Source of the DNA: Maratus speciosus
Lineage: Eukaryota > Arthropoda > Arachnida > Araneae > Salticidae
Direction: 5' to 3'
DNA: 64,000 bases
Assembly (NCBI GenBank): GCA_963932465.1
Contig: OZ010792.1
Location: 282,021,836 to 282,085,835 of the forward strand
In this document: positions 23,995 through 34,839 of the stretch, one piece after another
Position numbering within the stretch: the stretch's first letter is position 1
How the letters are laid out: each line of letters opens with the position of its first letter
Program-made: the position numbers and the translations under genes
Notes under the pieces: generated by a model
What the model was told of the DNA's origin: nothing
The model's input: only the letters and a program-made list of their open reading frames with translations
The model's database searches: none

Positions 23995-25083
23995 TTACAA
24001 TAAATGTTCAAAATTGTGACCACCAGAGGTTATGCACGCAGAACAACGGCGAAGAATGGAACGGCGAACATTCGCGAAAACATCAGGCTTTTCGAGCACG
24101 TCCCCTACAGCGGCGGAAAGTCTGGCGACCAGTTCCTCGGGGGATTCAATGGGTGTCTCATACATAAGAGCCTTCAATCGTCCCCAAAAAAAGAAATCGA
24201 GGGGTGAAAGATCTGGCGAGCGAGCAGGCCAAGCAACAGGACCACCTCGACCAATCCATCTGTTCGGAAATGTGATGTCCAGATAGTTGCGGACGTCTCG
24301 TACGTAATGGGCTGGCGCTCCATCGTGCTGGAACCACATGACCCGCCGGATGCGTGGAGGAACAACGTTTAACAGGTCTGGCAGCACATGTTGCAGAAAT
24401 GTGAGGTATGTTTTACCGTTGAGGCGTTCAGGAAGAAGGTACGGTCCGATTAGGTGGTCTCCGAGGATTCCTGCCCAAACATTGATGGAAAAGCGTCTCT
24501 GATGAGCATGTGGATACGTAGCATGTGGATTGACATCCGCCCATACATGTGCATTGTGTGTGTTAAATGTACCTTCACGTGTGAAGGTACATTCATCGGT
24601 GAAAAGCACAGTTCGTCCAAAATGTGGATTTAGCGCGTTCTGCTGCAGAAACCAGCGGGCGAATTCAATACGATTTGGATAATCCCCTGGAGACAGTTTC
24701 TGGACTCGTTGCACATGAAACGGGAGCAAATGTTCATCCTTCAGTACCCTCCAAGTCATGGACTGTGAGGTATCCACCTGCCTAGCCACTGTTCGTGTAC
24801 TTGTACTTGGCTGCGCCGCTACTACATCCAGAATGGCTTCTGCAACAACTACTGATTCGTCCTTTTTTGCACGACCTGCATTCGACCGGGAAGCGAGAAA
24901 TGATCCCGTCTCACACAACTGTCTGTGCAAGCGCTCGAAAGTTTTGTGGTTAGGCAACCGACTGTTGGGAAATCGCTCTCCGTACATTCGTTGTGCCTCT
25001 GCACCATTTCCATCTGCCACTCCGTAAATTAAATGCATCTCAGCCTTTTCCTTATTCGTGAAGGGCACCATCTTCCGATTCAT
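23995..25083 (-). CDS. Mariner-superfamily DD41D transposase (DUF4817-like N-terminus)
   Basis: This intact 362-residue frame starts at ATG 25083-25081 and stops at 23995. It should cut and paste its own element at TA sites. Residues ~8-60 (FTNKEKAEMHLIYG ... FERLHRQLCETGSF) form a helix-turn-helix region resembling DUF4817. Residues ~78-128 look like a second DNA-binding half (VARQVDTSQSMTWRVLKDEH). The catalytic Asps are D163 in LFTDECTF, D254 in QHDGAPAH and D296 in SPDLSPLDFFFWG. There are 41 residues between D254 and D296, compared with 34 in classical mariners, which places it in the DD41D group (rosa/Visitor-like, from memory). No internal stop or frameshift was seen. Codon use is GC-richer than the surroundings, consistent with recent arrival or horizontal transfer. 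The start lies about 240 bp from the right TIR, so the promoter is probably in or next to that TIR. Confidence 0.93.
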   Translation of the reverse strand: MNRKMVPFTNKEKAEMHLIYGVADGNGAEAQRMYGERFPNSRLPNHKTFERLHRQLCETGSFLASRSNAGRAKKDESVVVAEAILDVVAAQPSTSTRTVARQVDTSQSMTWRVLKDEHLLPFHVQRVQKLSPGDYPNRIEFARWFLQQNALNPHFGRTVLFTDECTFTREGTFNTHNAHVWADVNPHATYPHAHQRRFSINVWAGILGDHLIGPYLLPERLNGKTYLTFLQHVLPDLLNVVPPRIRRVMWFQHDGAPAHYVRDVRNYLDITFPNRWIGRGGPVAWPARSPDLSPLDFFFWGRLKALMYETPIESPEELVARLSAAVGDVLEKPDVFANVRRSILRRCSACITSGGHNFEHLL

Positions 25084-25320
25084 TACTACAGCGACTTACA
25101 CTTGACTCACCGTTCAGTGGTTTTTATGCCTGAATCGTGTCGAAATTTTGCATACGTGTTCTTCTTCTTCCCCATTTGACATTTGCATACTTTCTGTTTC
25201 CTTCTTCACCCGGTGACTAGCGTCAGGAATGGAGCTTTAACGTTTGCATGAGCGACGATTCCAACTGTGCCAGTGCCTTTATGAGTGAATTCCGACTATA
25301 CAGTCCTTGACGAAAGTTGT

Positions 25321-26127
25321 ATTTTTGCCTCGTATCACAGCACAGAATCGTTGGGCATGGTTAAGTAGTGCAAACTGAACTATGTTCAGAAGTTGAAATT
25401 TGAACCCCCTCCCCTCGCTACTGAACCACGCTCAGCGATTCAGATTTTGAGCTGAAAATTTAAGTTTAAGTCTAAGCTTTAGAAAGCATTTAATGAGACA
25501 CAAAAAATAACGGTATAAAATAGTTGTTCGTTACTCCAAAGTCTAAAGCGCCCTCTATCGGAATTTTTTGAAAATTTTCTTTAAAATTTATTTTCAAGAA
25601 AATACTGACATAAAGAATAATTTTAGCAAAACGCGGCAGTAGTTAGAGCCTAATCTACGACACAAAGATCGGGAATAACTGATTTTTGTTCTGGGGGGAG
25701 AAGGGTTTCAAAATTCAAATTTCAGTTTACGCTACTTAACTACTCGTTAGGACTCAGATTTTTAGATCAAAATTTAAGTTTAAGTCTAAGCTTTCGAAAT
25801 CATTTAAAGAAATACAAAAAATAACGTTAAAAAATAGTTGTTTGTTACTCCAAAGTCTAAAGCGCCCCCTATCGGCATTTTTTGAAATTGAACTTTAAAA
25901 TTTTATTTCAAGAAAATACTGGCATAAAAAAATTTTTTGCAAAAACCGCAAACGAATCGACCAATTTTTCCATGTTTTATAATCATTTGAAATTTCGGAC
26001 CCTAAACTTTAATGCCCCCTATCTTCTTGGGAATACGTCTGGGACCCTTAGTCTCCTATTTAATATTATTTGTCTTTAAGTGTACTATAACCCTTAAAGT
26101 TCTGCCCATCTTTTATGAATCACCCTG
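25321..26127 (-). repeat. Right TIR of the DD41D mariner
   Basis: Reverse-complement match to 23155-23946, including both copies of the internal ~110-bp block. It lies upstream of the transposase start. Confidence 0.85.
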
Positions 26128-26129
26128 TA

Positions 26130-26690
26130 TATATCATATGTATTATAAGATTGTCATAAGCTAAAAAACGAGCTAACATTTGTAATATATTTCGAATAAT
26201 ATATAAGATACTAATTAAAAATAAGAGCTAGGATTTCAAAAAGAATATGTGAAAATTATGAAAAATATAAAAAATAGATGTATCGCAACATTTCTTAAAT
26301 TGTTCATAGTTATGTGTTCCACTGTTTTTCTTATTTAATACTTAATTTTGGAGGTTTTATATGTACGATAGCCAACAATTTGTACAATAAGCTAATTGTA
26401 CACTGTATTGTACACTGTACAGACTTTGTTCAATATTAGCTTAGTACCAATATACAAGCAATAATGAAATCGTGCATGCAGGAGGTATCTATGGTAATTT
26501 GTGCTTGATAACTCTGCAATAGTTCAGCAATTATTCCATTTTTCTTTTATGGATTCATTATGGATTCTTTTATGGATCATATTTCGTAACCGGTTTGTGT
26601 TTCATCTGTCATTTTTTAATTTTAATTTTAATTTTTCCATTTGTGTATAGTGAATTCTATGTAGTCTTTATTGTAGTTTTATATGTGTTA
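26130..26690. other. Unassigned AT-rich sequence
   Basis: No gene was seen. A small palindromic cluster of gtacactgta words lies near 26,397-26,423. Confidence 0.35.
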
Positions 26691-26968
26691 TATATATGAG
26701 GACGTGAGTTTCAAAACTCGACTTAAACAGAAAATAAAATTTTGGGAAATCGCGAAAAACCTCTAACATGCGTCCATTGGTTTTCATGGTAAACCAAGCT
26801 TTTACAATGCCAAAAATACAGATAAAACTGTTTTTTTTTTCCCCCAGGTTGAAGTGTTTTTTTTTCCTTTTTTTGTGCAGGTTTACCAATAGAATAGATT
26901 GACAGAGAAAACTCGATTTTTTTACATTTAGGATAAAGCGAGTTTTGAAACTCACGTTCTCATATATA
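26691..26968. mobile_element. MITE with ~25-bp inverted ends
   Basis: GAGGACGTGAGTTTCAAAAC near 26,698 is matched by the inverted GAGAACGTGAGTTTCAAAAC at about 26,942-26,961, each flanked by tatata. The interior (poly-T, C-rich) is non-coding. The 112-residue minus-strand frame across it looks accidental. TA-type target inferred. Confidence 0.65.
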
Positions 26969-26969
26969 C

Positions 26970-28075
26970 TAGCAAGCTTTACCCGCTGCGCTGGTCGTTT
27001 CTCCAAACTAACCTTACATCAACCTAAGTATATCGGAGAATTTGACCATGTGCTTTAAAGCAATATAAACCTTCCCTTGGAATGTCCTTCGGAGTTGCCG
27101 AAAACGAAACAAATGCCATCATGCTATTATATTTTTAATGTGTCAGACAAAATTTGGACTGTTAAGGACCAACATTTTTAGTTGATTATTTACAGTAGGA
27201 TTTAGTGAAGAACGTTAGAATGATATGCAATATACTAAAACCATCCCTAAAAAAATATCTAACTAACAGTGCAAGTTCAATCGAAATCCACCTAGTACAA
27301 CTTTTTAACAAGTTGGAAATTGCTCGTCAAACGTAGCAAATGAGGTGCGTTCGTACTATAACTAGTTTTATAATTATTTTTGCACCCCATATTGTACTGA
27401 ATGTATAATTTTTTGCACTTCATAAAGCGCATAGTCTGATACATCATTAAAATGCACTTCCAATAATTTTTTCCCATTCCCCGTAATGTAAAGAAAAACT
27501 TTTGACTGTCCCTGTAATTAAACTATCCATCCAATTTTCCTAAAATTTGAAATAGCTCAACAAAATTTTGCAACAATTATATCTTTAAAATTTCAGACCA
27601 TTCGGAAGGCTGTAATATCATTAAAATGCACTTGCAATAATTTTTTCCATTGGCCGTAATGTAAAGAAAAACTTTTGACTGTCCCTGTAATTAAACTATC
27701 CATCCGATTTTCCTAAAATTTGAAATGGCTCGACAAAATTTTGCAACAGTTATATCTTTAAAATTTCAGATCATTCGGAAGGCTCTAATATGATTAAAAT
27801 CCACTTGCAATAATTTTTCCCATTGGTCGTAATGTAAAGAAAAACTTTTGACTGTCCCTGTAATTAAAACTATACATCCGATTTTCATAAAATTTGAAAT
27901 GGCTCGACAAAATTTTGCAACAATCATATATTTGAATTTTCAGACCATTCGGTTGGGTAGTTTTTGCTCTGTTACATGCGGACAGACAGGCGGACGGACA
28001 GACGGACGGACAGACGGACGGACTGAACGACGACTATAGGTGCTACGTATTTATATAATTACGAAACGCACCTAA
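26970..28075 (+). repeat. Repeat with three ~175-bp units and a (GACG/GACA) tail
   Basis: Three direct copies start near 27444, 27619 and 27793. Each runs attaaaatgcacttgcaataattttt, ccgtaatgtaaagaaaaactttt, gactgtccctgtaattaaac, then catccgattttc and tttgcaacaattatat. After them, 27,976-28,024 is an impure gacggaca/gacagacg microsatellite. Units 1 and 2 are most alike. The layout resembles the 3' part of a dispersed retroelement or Helitron-like repeat family, but I cannot assign it. Confidence 0.6.
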
Positions 28076-28079
28076 AAAG

Positions 28080-28605
28080 GCTAATCTTTCACAATTGAAC
28101 GCGCCTGATTGTAGAACTTTCCCTCATAATTATATAACTAAAAAACGTAGAACGATATGTTATATAGAAAAACCTTACTTAAAAAAATATCTGACTAACA
28201 ATGCAAGTTCCATCGAAATTAATTCAGAAGAAATTTTCTAAAGTAATCTATCTAAAGTAAAATATCACACACACAGACACACACAATAATAATTAATAAT
28301 CGAGATAAGAAATAGAAAATCAGTAAAATATTGAAATTAGTGAAATATTTGTGAATTGAGACAGAAACATCAGGCTCAAATTACCTTAGATACCACAAAA
28401 CGCGTACGATTTCATCCTTGCACGGGCTATAACAAGCTAAACAAATGCGAGATTTGGGCAATCGAACATTATAAAACGAGAAATGAGATGTTGAAAAGGA
28501 AAAGGAATATAGCTATACATATACATAATAACAATTAAAAAAATGTACTCACTATCCGTTTTCTCGACTATAAGAACTGAAAATATCATTTAACCTGTAA
28601 TGAAG
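28080..28605. other. Unassigned sequence
   Basis: No gene was seen. A short (CA)n run lies near 28,266-28,286. Confidence 0.35.
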
Positions 28606-30002
28606 AAAACGAATATTTAGTAAACAAGTTCAGCAAAATATTCATTAAATAAAATGCATCAAATTTGAGATATAAATAAAACAAAAATGCTTTTCTTTAC
28701 ATTTTGCAAAGATTTGTATTGATTTTATTGAAATTCCATAAAATTTACATGCGATTAACGTATTTAGAAAATATAACAGACTCTTCTCTCAAAGAAGTTA
28801 CGATTTTAATCGATTTATTTCATTTTTAAAATTAGTTTTTTAAAATGTTTAATCTATTGCATATGTTTTTTTTTTCTTTTTAAAATCTAACTTTCTAAAA
28901 GCACGTGTTGTTAATAAATTTGAATGAAAAAACTAATTGAAGTCAATCATAGCAAAATATTGATTAAATCAATAATGCGCATCGAATATGAGATATGAAT
29001 AATAATCAAACTAATTTTTTTAACTTTTTCGAGATAGGAGATAGATTTTTTTTTTTTTCAAACTATAGATTGATATCATTGAAATAAGATAAAATTTACA
29101 TGCGATTAATTTATTTTCATAATATTACAGACGTTCTCAAAGAAATTACGATTTTAAATGATATATTTCATGTTATTACTTATTTATTTATTGTAGGTTT
29201 TTAATTTTTCAACAATTACATAAGTATTTTTGATTTCTTCTTTCTTTCTTTTTTGCTTTCAAAATTTATCGTTCTAAAAGCACACATTTTTGATAAATTA
29301 TTTTAAAAAACATATTAAAATAAAATTTATTTATTCATTTCTTTGTATGTTATACTTTTTAAAATATTTCAACTATTGCTAAAGTATTTTTTGCTTTCTC
29401 TTATTTTTTTTTTATTTTTTTATTTTTGTTTAAAATTTAGCGTTATAAAAGCCCGTCTCTTTGATAAGTTTTTTTAAAACAATAATTAAAATCAAACATA
29501 ATGAATACTGATTTAAGTAGCAGTATGTATGTATCCAATTTAAGATACGAATAAACAAATTAAAATTCTTATCTGACATTTCGAAAAAGATCCACATTTG
29601 CAGTATAGAAATATCACAAAATTTACATGCGATGAGTATATTTTCAAAATCTAATAATGCGTTAATTATTAAAACTATTTCAACGATCTCATAAGTATTT
29701 TGATTTTTTTCCCTTTTCACTCTTTAAAAAATTTAGCGTTTTAAAAGCACGTATTTTTGAAAATGTTCCTTAAAAAATATATACTTGTAGCCTATTTTTA
29801 ATTTTCCATAATTTTTGCATGTATGTGAATATATAAAAAGGAACATTTCCATTGATATTGCTATATTAAAAAATCAGAATGAATAATTATTAACCTGAAT
29901 TTCAATTTATATTCAGCATATTGAAACAAGAAAATATCTATACTTTTTCCCTTATGTTTTATTGATATATGATCATCGTAACAGAGACATTCTCGAATAG
30001 GA

Positions 30003-30170
30003 AAGATCTTAGTCTTTCCTCGTCAGGCGCGAAGAAGATGTGCTTCTACTATGAAAGCAGGAGCAAAACTCAAAGTCTTGCTCAGTCTTGCTTCTGCTTT
30101 CATAGTAGAAGCACGTCTTCTTTGTGCCTGACGAAGAAAGACTAAGATCTTTAGAAAGGCCTAGCGCATT
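30003..30170. repeat. Foldback repeat with hammerhead-like ends, family 1 copy b
   Basis: Arms 30003-30060 and 30092-30152 are inverted copies. Outward on each strand they read ctgctttcatagtagaagcac, then cttctt.g.gcCTGACGA, then gaaagactaagatctttc/a. The spacer is again agtcttgct-based, as at 2944-3136. Only the right (plus-strand) end carries the full motif; the left end lacks the GAAA box. Confidence 0.65.
30123..30168 (+). ncRNA. Candidate type I hammerhead ribozyme motif
   Basis: TGTGC (30123-30127), CTGACGA (30128-30134), a stem II hairpin AAAGA/TCTTT, GAAA (30154-30157), GGCCT, A (30163), GCGCA (30164-30168). CTGACGA fits the CUGANGA rule because that position is variable. Stem I pairs TGTGC with GCGCA. 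Predicted cleavage would follow A30163. As in copy a, stem III is only the palindromic AGGCCU and there are extra bases between the core and stem II, so activity, perhaps only as a dimer, is uncertain. Confidence 0.45.
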
Positions 30171-30271
30171 TAACATTTTTTTTATGTTGTTTTGAGAAAA
30201 TCTTTTAGTTCTTACTGTTTCATACCAGTTTCAACTTATATTCTTTAACATTTCAACAGTCTCATAAGTAC

Positions 30272-31675
30272 AATGAAACTTTTATTCAACGACGTCTCAT
30301 CGTTACGCTTAAACACTTCGTTGTGAAGAAAATTCGTTAAATAGAAATCAACTCAAATTCATGAAATTTTTGTAATGAAATACACATGCATACAATGAAA
30401 AATACACATAAAATGGTAACATTGGAAATATGTGTTTTAATTTGGTTAGTAACTTTTTTAAACGCAGACATATGAGAAAAACTTAATTAGAATAATATCT
30501 AAGAAACCACATAATAAAGAGAGGTGAACAAAAACCGAAGCGTAGCGTACCTTTTCTCATTCTTCTCAGTATAGCATAACTTCAAAAATCCGGCAACAAC
30601 GGACCGAGGTTATGCCGGATTTTTGAAGGAATATCAAAAGAGTAACTAGGAATATCAAAAGTAGTACTATATTCTTAATGGTGCCTTTAGCCATAATTAA
30701 TTCATTATTAAGTGATAATTATGTAAGAAACCGAGAAATTTAAACATAAAAAAATTACCTTAATTGATATTTTCTATGTTACAGAAGAAAAAAATTCTAA
30801 TAAAGAGTGAAATTATTTCTTCTTTTGTAATTTCGGAAATTTCGATGTCAACTTTGTTTGCTTCAATTTTTTTGGTCTTTTCGCGGTAAATGTGAAAGCC
30901 TGAAAATTCTTCCTAATCATTGATGTCGCAGTTGCCGAAAATTCGTTCCGGCAATATAATGTGCCAGCCATGTGCCATTCGCCAAAGTTGTATCCAAGGT
31001 TGTTCCCTTGCTAAGCAACTGTGCAGCTCCCAGAAAATTTTTTCAGAAAATAATCGCCTCTGACAAATGAAGAAAAAAGTTAAATATTCTTTTTTTTTTT
31101 TCATTTTTATTTTCAATCTTTAAGTTTTTAATTCATAAAGAATTGCTATTTTTCTTCTCAACAAAAGAGTAAAAGAAAAAGGAAGGGAAAATATGTTTTT
31201 GATGCCGGATTTTTGAAGTTGCCGGATTTTTGAAGTCAAACTGCATTTCAAATCCTTAACTTTAAAAAAGTCTGTAATATTGCTTTGTACGGGTTTTTCT
31301 TATAAAAAATACACTGTTCATAAAAATTTGTGCACTTTTGTAAGTATCCGAACAATTCATCTCTGTCATTTTCGTAAAACTGGACCCTCCTTCTTATTGT
31401 ATCGAATGCTTTTAAATTTTTTTCATTTAAAAGAAATGGCTAAATAAGTGAATAACTTAATTTTCATACAATCCGCTGAAATAAATCCATACATCCAACT
31501 CAACAGCAACCTCTCCCTTTCAATGTTGTACACGCACGAAAGTGGAATAAACTTCGTTAAATAGAAAATATTTTTCGTAATATGGAGATTAATTTACATG
31601 TTAATGGTGTTCAAAGTCAATGTTCTGAAGAAAATTTCATTAAGTAGAAAACTTCGTTAAAGAAAAATTCCACTG
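30272..31675. mobile_element. Tigger-like element interrupting array C
   Basis: CAATGAAACTTTTATTCAACGA at the left and the inverted CAGTGGAATTTTTCTTTAACG at the right are flanked by TA (30270-30271, 31676-31677). Array words on either side (tctcataagta | tttgattt..ctctttaaaaattta) match the uninterrupted sequence at about 29,680-29,735, so the empty site is visible in a neighbouring unit. It contains a second pogo-like element at 30567-31243. Confidence 0.65.
30567..31243. mobile_element. Pogo-like non-autonomous element with ccggatttttgaag ends
   Basis: CAGTATAGCATAACTTCAAA at 30567 is matched by the inverted CAGTTTGACTTCAAAAATCC ending at 31243. gccggatttttgaag occurs twice at each end region. 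No TA flanks are evident, so the boundaries are less certain. The interior is non-coding, with weak lysine/glutamine-rich readings. Confidence 0.6.
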
Positions 31676-31999
31676 TAATTTGATTCCCCCCCCCCCTTTT
31701 TTTTTTACTCTTTAAAAATTTAACGTTTTAAAAGCATATATTTTTGAATATGTTCATTAAAAAAATATATAACATCTAGCCTATTTTTTATTTTCCATAA
31801 TTTTTGCATGTACTATATAATAGAAAGAACATTTCCATTGATATTGCTACATTAAAAAATCTGAATGAACAATTATTAACCTGAATTTCAATTTATATTC
31901 AGCATATTGAAACAAGAAAATATCTATACTTTTTTTCCCTTCTGTTTTATTGATATACGAGCATAGTAACAGAGACATTCTCCTTGTTATATAATCATT

Positions 32000-32552
32000 T
32001 CTTGTCGTGTGATTTAAAGATATATGCAAAAACATTCAGTAGAATAATTTATATGACAATGATTGACGTTCAACATATTATAAATCAAGTAAAACATTTT
32101 TTGTTCAGTAGTTTTAGCATTTATCTTTTAAAAAATGATTATTTCTAATTTCCTTGCCTTACGTACATGTTTCTTTTATTTTTACTTCGTAGTCAGCGAA
32201 TTTTCATAAGGAATATTTTATGAAAAAGAAATTGACATTGTGTTGCAGAAGTGATTAAAAATTTCTCAAACGTACTTATTGATTTCACTAAACAATTGTA
32301 GTAATACAATTTACTATTTTGTAAAAGAAGCCATAAATCTTCTGGCATACTTAAACGAAGTCAATACCTATTGAACTATTATTTTTATTTAAGCAGTTTA
32401 AAATGCTTTTTTAATATATAATAAAATGTTTCTGAAAAGGAAAATGATTTAGTCACTGAAAAGTACAATTAATGAAACGAATTTTGAAAAATGTAACTAA
32501 AGAAAATTAAGAAACTAAAAAACGACTATTTCTAATTTCCTTGCCTAACGTA
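32000..32552 (+). repeat. Array D, first part (~388-bp tandem unit)
   Basis: atttctaatttccttgcct.acgta occurs at about 32,135 and again at 32,527. Between them is a unit (ttacttcgta.tcagcgaatttt..gacattgtgtt..ttagtcactgaaaagtacaatt). The unit recurs at 38,001-38,183 and continues at 39,013-39,190. The second occurrence is cut after acgTA by the element at 32553. Confidence 0.65.
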
Positions 32553-32874
32553 GGGGAAACCGGAGCTAGTTGGCTACACATGTAAGTTCTCATAAGTCGC
32601 CTGTTTGTGGTTAGATTGCGCAACCAGTCACAGAGTACATTTCTTCTTGCTTTTTACAATTCTCATTGTAGTTTTACAGCGTAACCTACGTGCAGTGAAT
32701 ATTTATTAGGATTTTTCTGTTTTTTGCACTCATAAGTAATTTTTTGTTGCTTCATTCTTTTTCTAATTTCTAATACTTATCTTAATAATTGCGATTTAAT
32801 TTGTACCGTTTTTCTCAGTGTATGATTAAATGTACCTACACCATATGTGATTTACTTGGATTATTTATGCTTAG

Positions 32875-33165
32875 ATGGTTACGTGTCGCTTTTGTGAAGA
32901 AATTTATTATGGGGTTAGTAGGTGCATTGAACACGGGGCAAGTTGGCTCCATGTCTGCACTGTAAAAAAAAATCTTAAAACAACAGAAAAAAATCTTCGA
33001 ATTCCGACAGTAAAAATTACGTTAACAGTCTTCTTATGTCATTCCATCCTCATATCGCTTATTTTCATGTTAAACAACAAAAAATTCTGTTTTCTTTGCC
33101 ATCAGTTTCCACTGCGACAGGATAATATGTTGGATGACAGAAAAACGGGAGGTCATCCCCTATGA
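32875..33165 (+). pseudogene. Cysteine-rich frame, possible zinc-finger remnant
   Basis: A 96-residue frame begins MVTCRFCEEIYYGVSRC and continues EHGASWLHVC. The C-x2-C ... C ... WLH-x-C spacing resembles the PHD-like finger at the end of arthropod pogo transposases, and FCFLC further on could be the last pair. It lies only 320 bp inside the element's left end, so it would be out of place for a C-terminus. I treat it as a degraded fragment or chance. Confidence 0.25.
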
Positions 33166-34839
33166 CGTCTAGAAGGTCATTTAGAATGACCAATGAGCAT
33201 TGGTTATCCCACCCCACGCTAAGACGTATCTTCTAACTTGAAATATTTGAGTGTCTTGTCTGTGTACTGTTGAAATGGCAGTTCGTTTAATAAAGCAGTT
33301 CATCTAATTGAAAAAGAATAATACATAAAGAAATTTTAACAGAAAATTAAGAATCATTTTCACAATTCGAACCCGCGTCACACACCTTTGACATCAGAAC
33401 CGCTTTCTTCAATGATTAGGATTTACAGTTGGAATACTAGAAAACAAACATAGCAAAAGGTATGTTTTCATCCTTCTTTTAAATATGTAACAATGTTTTT
33501 CCGAAACGTAACAATATGTATGAAAAATACTTCCTATTTGCTAAAAATCTTAATTAAGCAATACTATTTATTATTATTATTATTATTATTATTTCATAAT
33601 GTATGATTTACTTAAATTATTAGTATTATTTTATACTTCATTTATTTATGCACATTAGTAACTTAGTTGATCTAATTCTGTTAATAGCTAGAGATTATTT
33701 TTTGATCGGTTGTTTATTTTAAGTTAAATAAATAATCTTAAGTTTATGATTAGTTTACAAATCTTGAATTTTTACTTAGCTGTAGAATGATTACTTATTA
33801 TATTTAACTTTTTTATGACTAAGAGTTTAATTTTACTTCATATGTATTAGTTCCAGAAATTTTGATTGAGATTTTAAATTTATTTTGTCATCAATTGACA
33901 TACGTGATTAGTTTTGGAGTGATAGTTTTAATAATAAACACGGAGTAGCTGCATTAATTATTATAGTTATAGATAACTGATATTTTCGTTTAACATTAAC
34001 CAGAATAATATTTATTAGATCTGACGCTGTTCATATATTTTTATTGTTTAAATTTATCACATTTCCTATTATTTACTATGTTGTTTAAAATGGAGTGGTT
34101 GATATTTTGTTTAATCGTTCCATATGTTGATTCTGAAGAAATGCTTTTTTTTTTTTTTTTTTTTTTTTTTCCCAGTACAATCTTAGAGTTACTTGTAGTG
34201 GTTAAGTTAAAATTTGTAAATTTTATTCACTCTATATAATGAAATAAATTTTGAGCTACAACTGTGTGAATTATTTTGGAAAATAATTCCTATTTAAGCT
34301 TTAACCATTCATTTTATAGAATCAGCAAGTTTAATTTTGTTTAACATTTTAATTTAAATTATATTGTAATATTTTTTCTTATTTAGTTGATGATCATTTA
34401 CTTTATACGGAGAAACATTGTAAATTGTTAAGAAGGATGAAAACTCATTTTATCACTTTAGCTGGAATGAAATACTTTTTTTTATGGTGATGTTTATATA
34501 GATTTTAGTGGCTCTTCTTTTTCATTTCTCATCTTTGCTCATAGCTGTCAACTTTTACACATTTATATATACAAAGCTTTCTATTCGAAAAAAGTCCTTC
34601 CGGCCAGTGCCGGGAGAAAGAGGTAGCTTTCATAATCCTTATTTAAAAAAAGCCAACTTATATCATGCAAACACACGAAGCTCAATTTAGTGGAAACCGA
34701 ATATAGGAGATTCAATACTAATTTTTATCAATATAATGAATGAGAATTTCGCGAAATTAGTCAGCTTTATCCAAGCTGCTTTTCTTTAAAGTAACTTATA
34801 TTTGGCTGCCAAATTCGGCAATTTCTTAAAGTGCCTGTC

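Larger units (their letters stand above)
23155..26127 (-). mobile_element. Complete DD41D mariner-superfamily element with ~0.8-kb TIRs
   Basis: The ends CAGGGTGATTCATAAAAG and CTTTTATGAATCACCCTG are perfect inverted copies flanked by TA (23153-23154, 26128-26129). The TIRs run about 23155-23946 and 25321-26127. The outer ~350 bp differ at only a few positions, for example gaactttaagGggtt against gaactttaagggtt and cccaagGag against cccaagAag. The inner parts are more diverged. A single intact transposase gene lies between them on the minus strand. TIRs of this length are far beyond the ~30 bp usual for mariners. Total length is 2,973 bp. Confidence 0.9.
28610..31985 (+). repeat. Degenerate tandem array C with later insertions
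   Basis: Units are marked by aaaatttacatgcgatta.., ctcaaagaaattacgatttta and atttagcgttttaaaagcacg (the last near 28,895, 29,275, 29,445, 29,740 and 31,733). The best-preserved pair is 29,719-29,995 against 31,707-31,981, which share about 270 bp including caatttatattcagcatattgaaac. Foldback 30003-30170 and the Tigger-like element 30272-31675 lie between these two copies. Confidence 0.6.

Noticed and set aside
26668..27006. 112-residue minus-strand frame
   Set aside because: It spans a MITE and its inverted ends and has no domain-like composition.
27440..27960. CRISPR-like array
   Set aside because: The units are ~175 bp of continuous similarity without short repeats and unique spacers, in a eukaryotic context.
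28356..28538. 60-residue plus-strand frame
   Set aside because: Short, lysine-rich and without relatives I recognise; consistent with chance in AT-rich DNA.
33355..33430. tRNA-like minus-strand sequence with a gggttcgaatt box B-like word
   Set aside because: The arms do not fold into a cloverleaf and there is no duplicated body.
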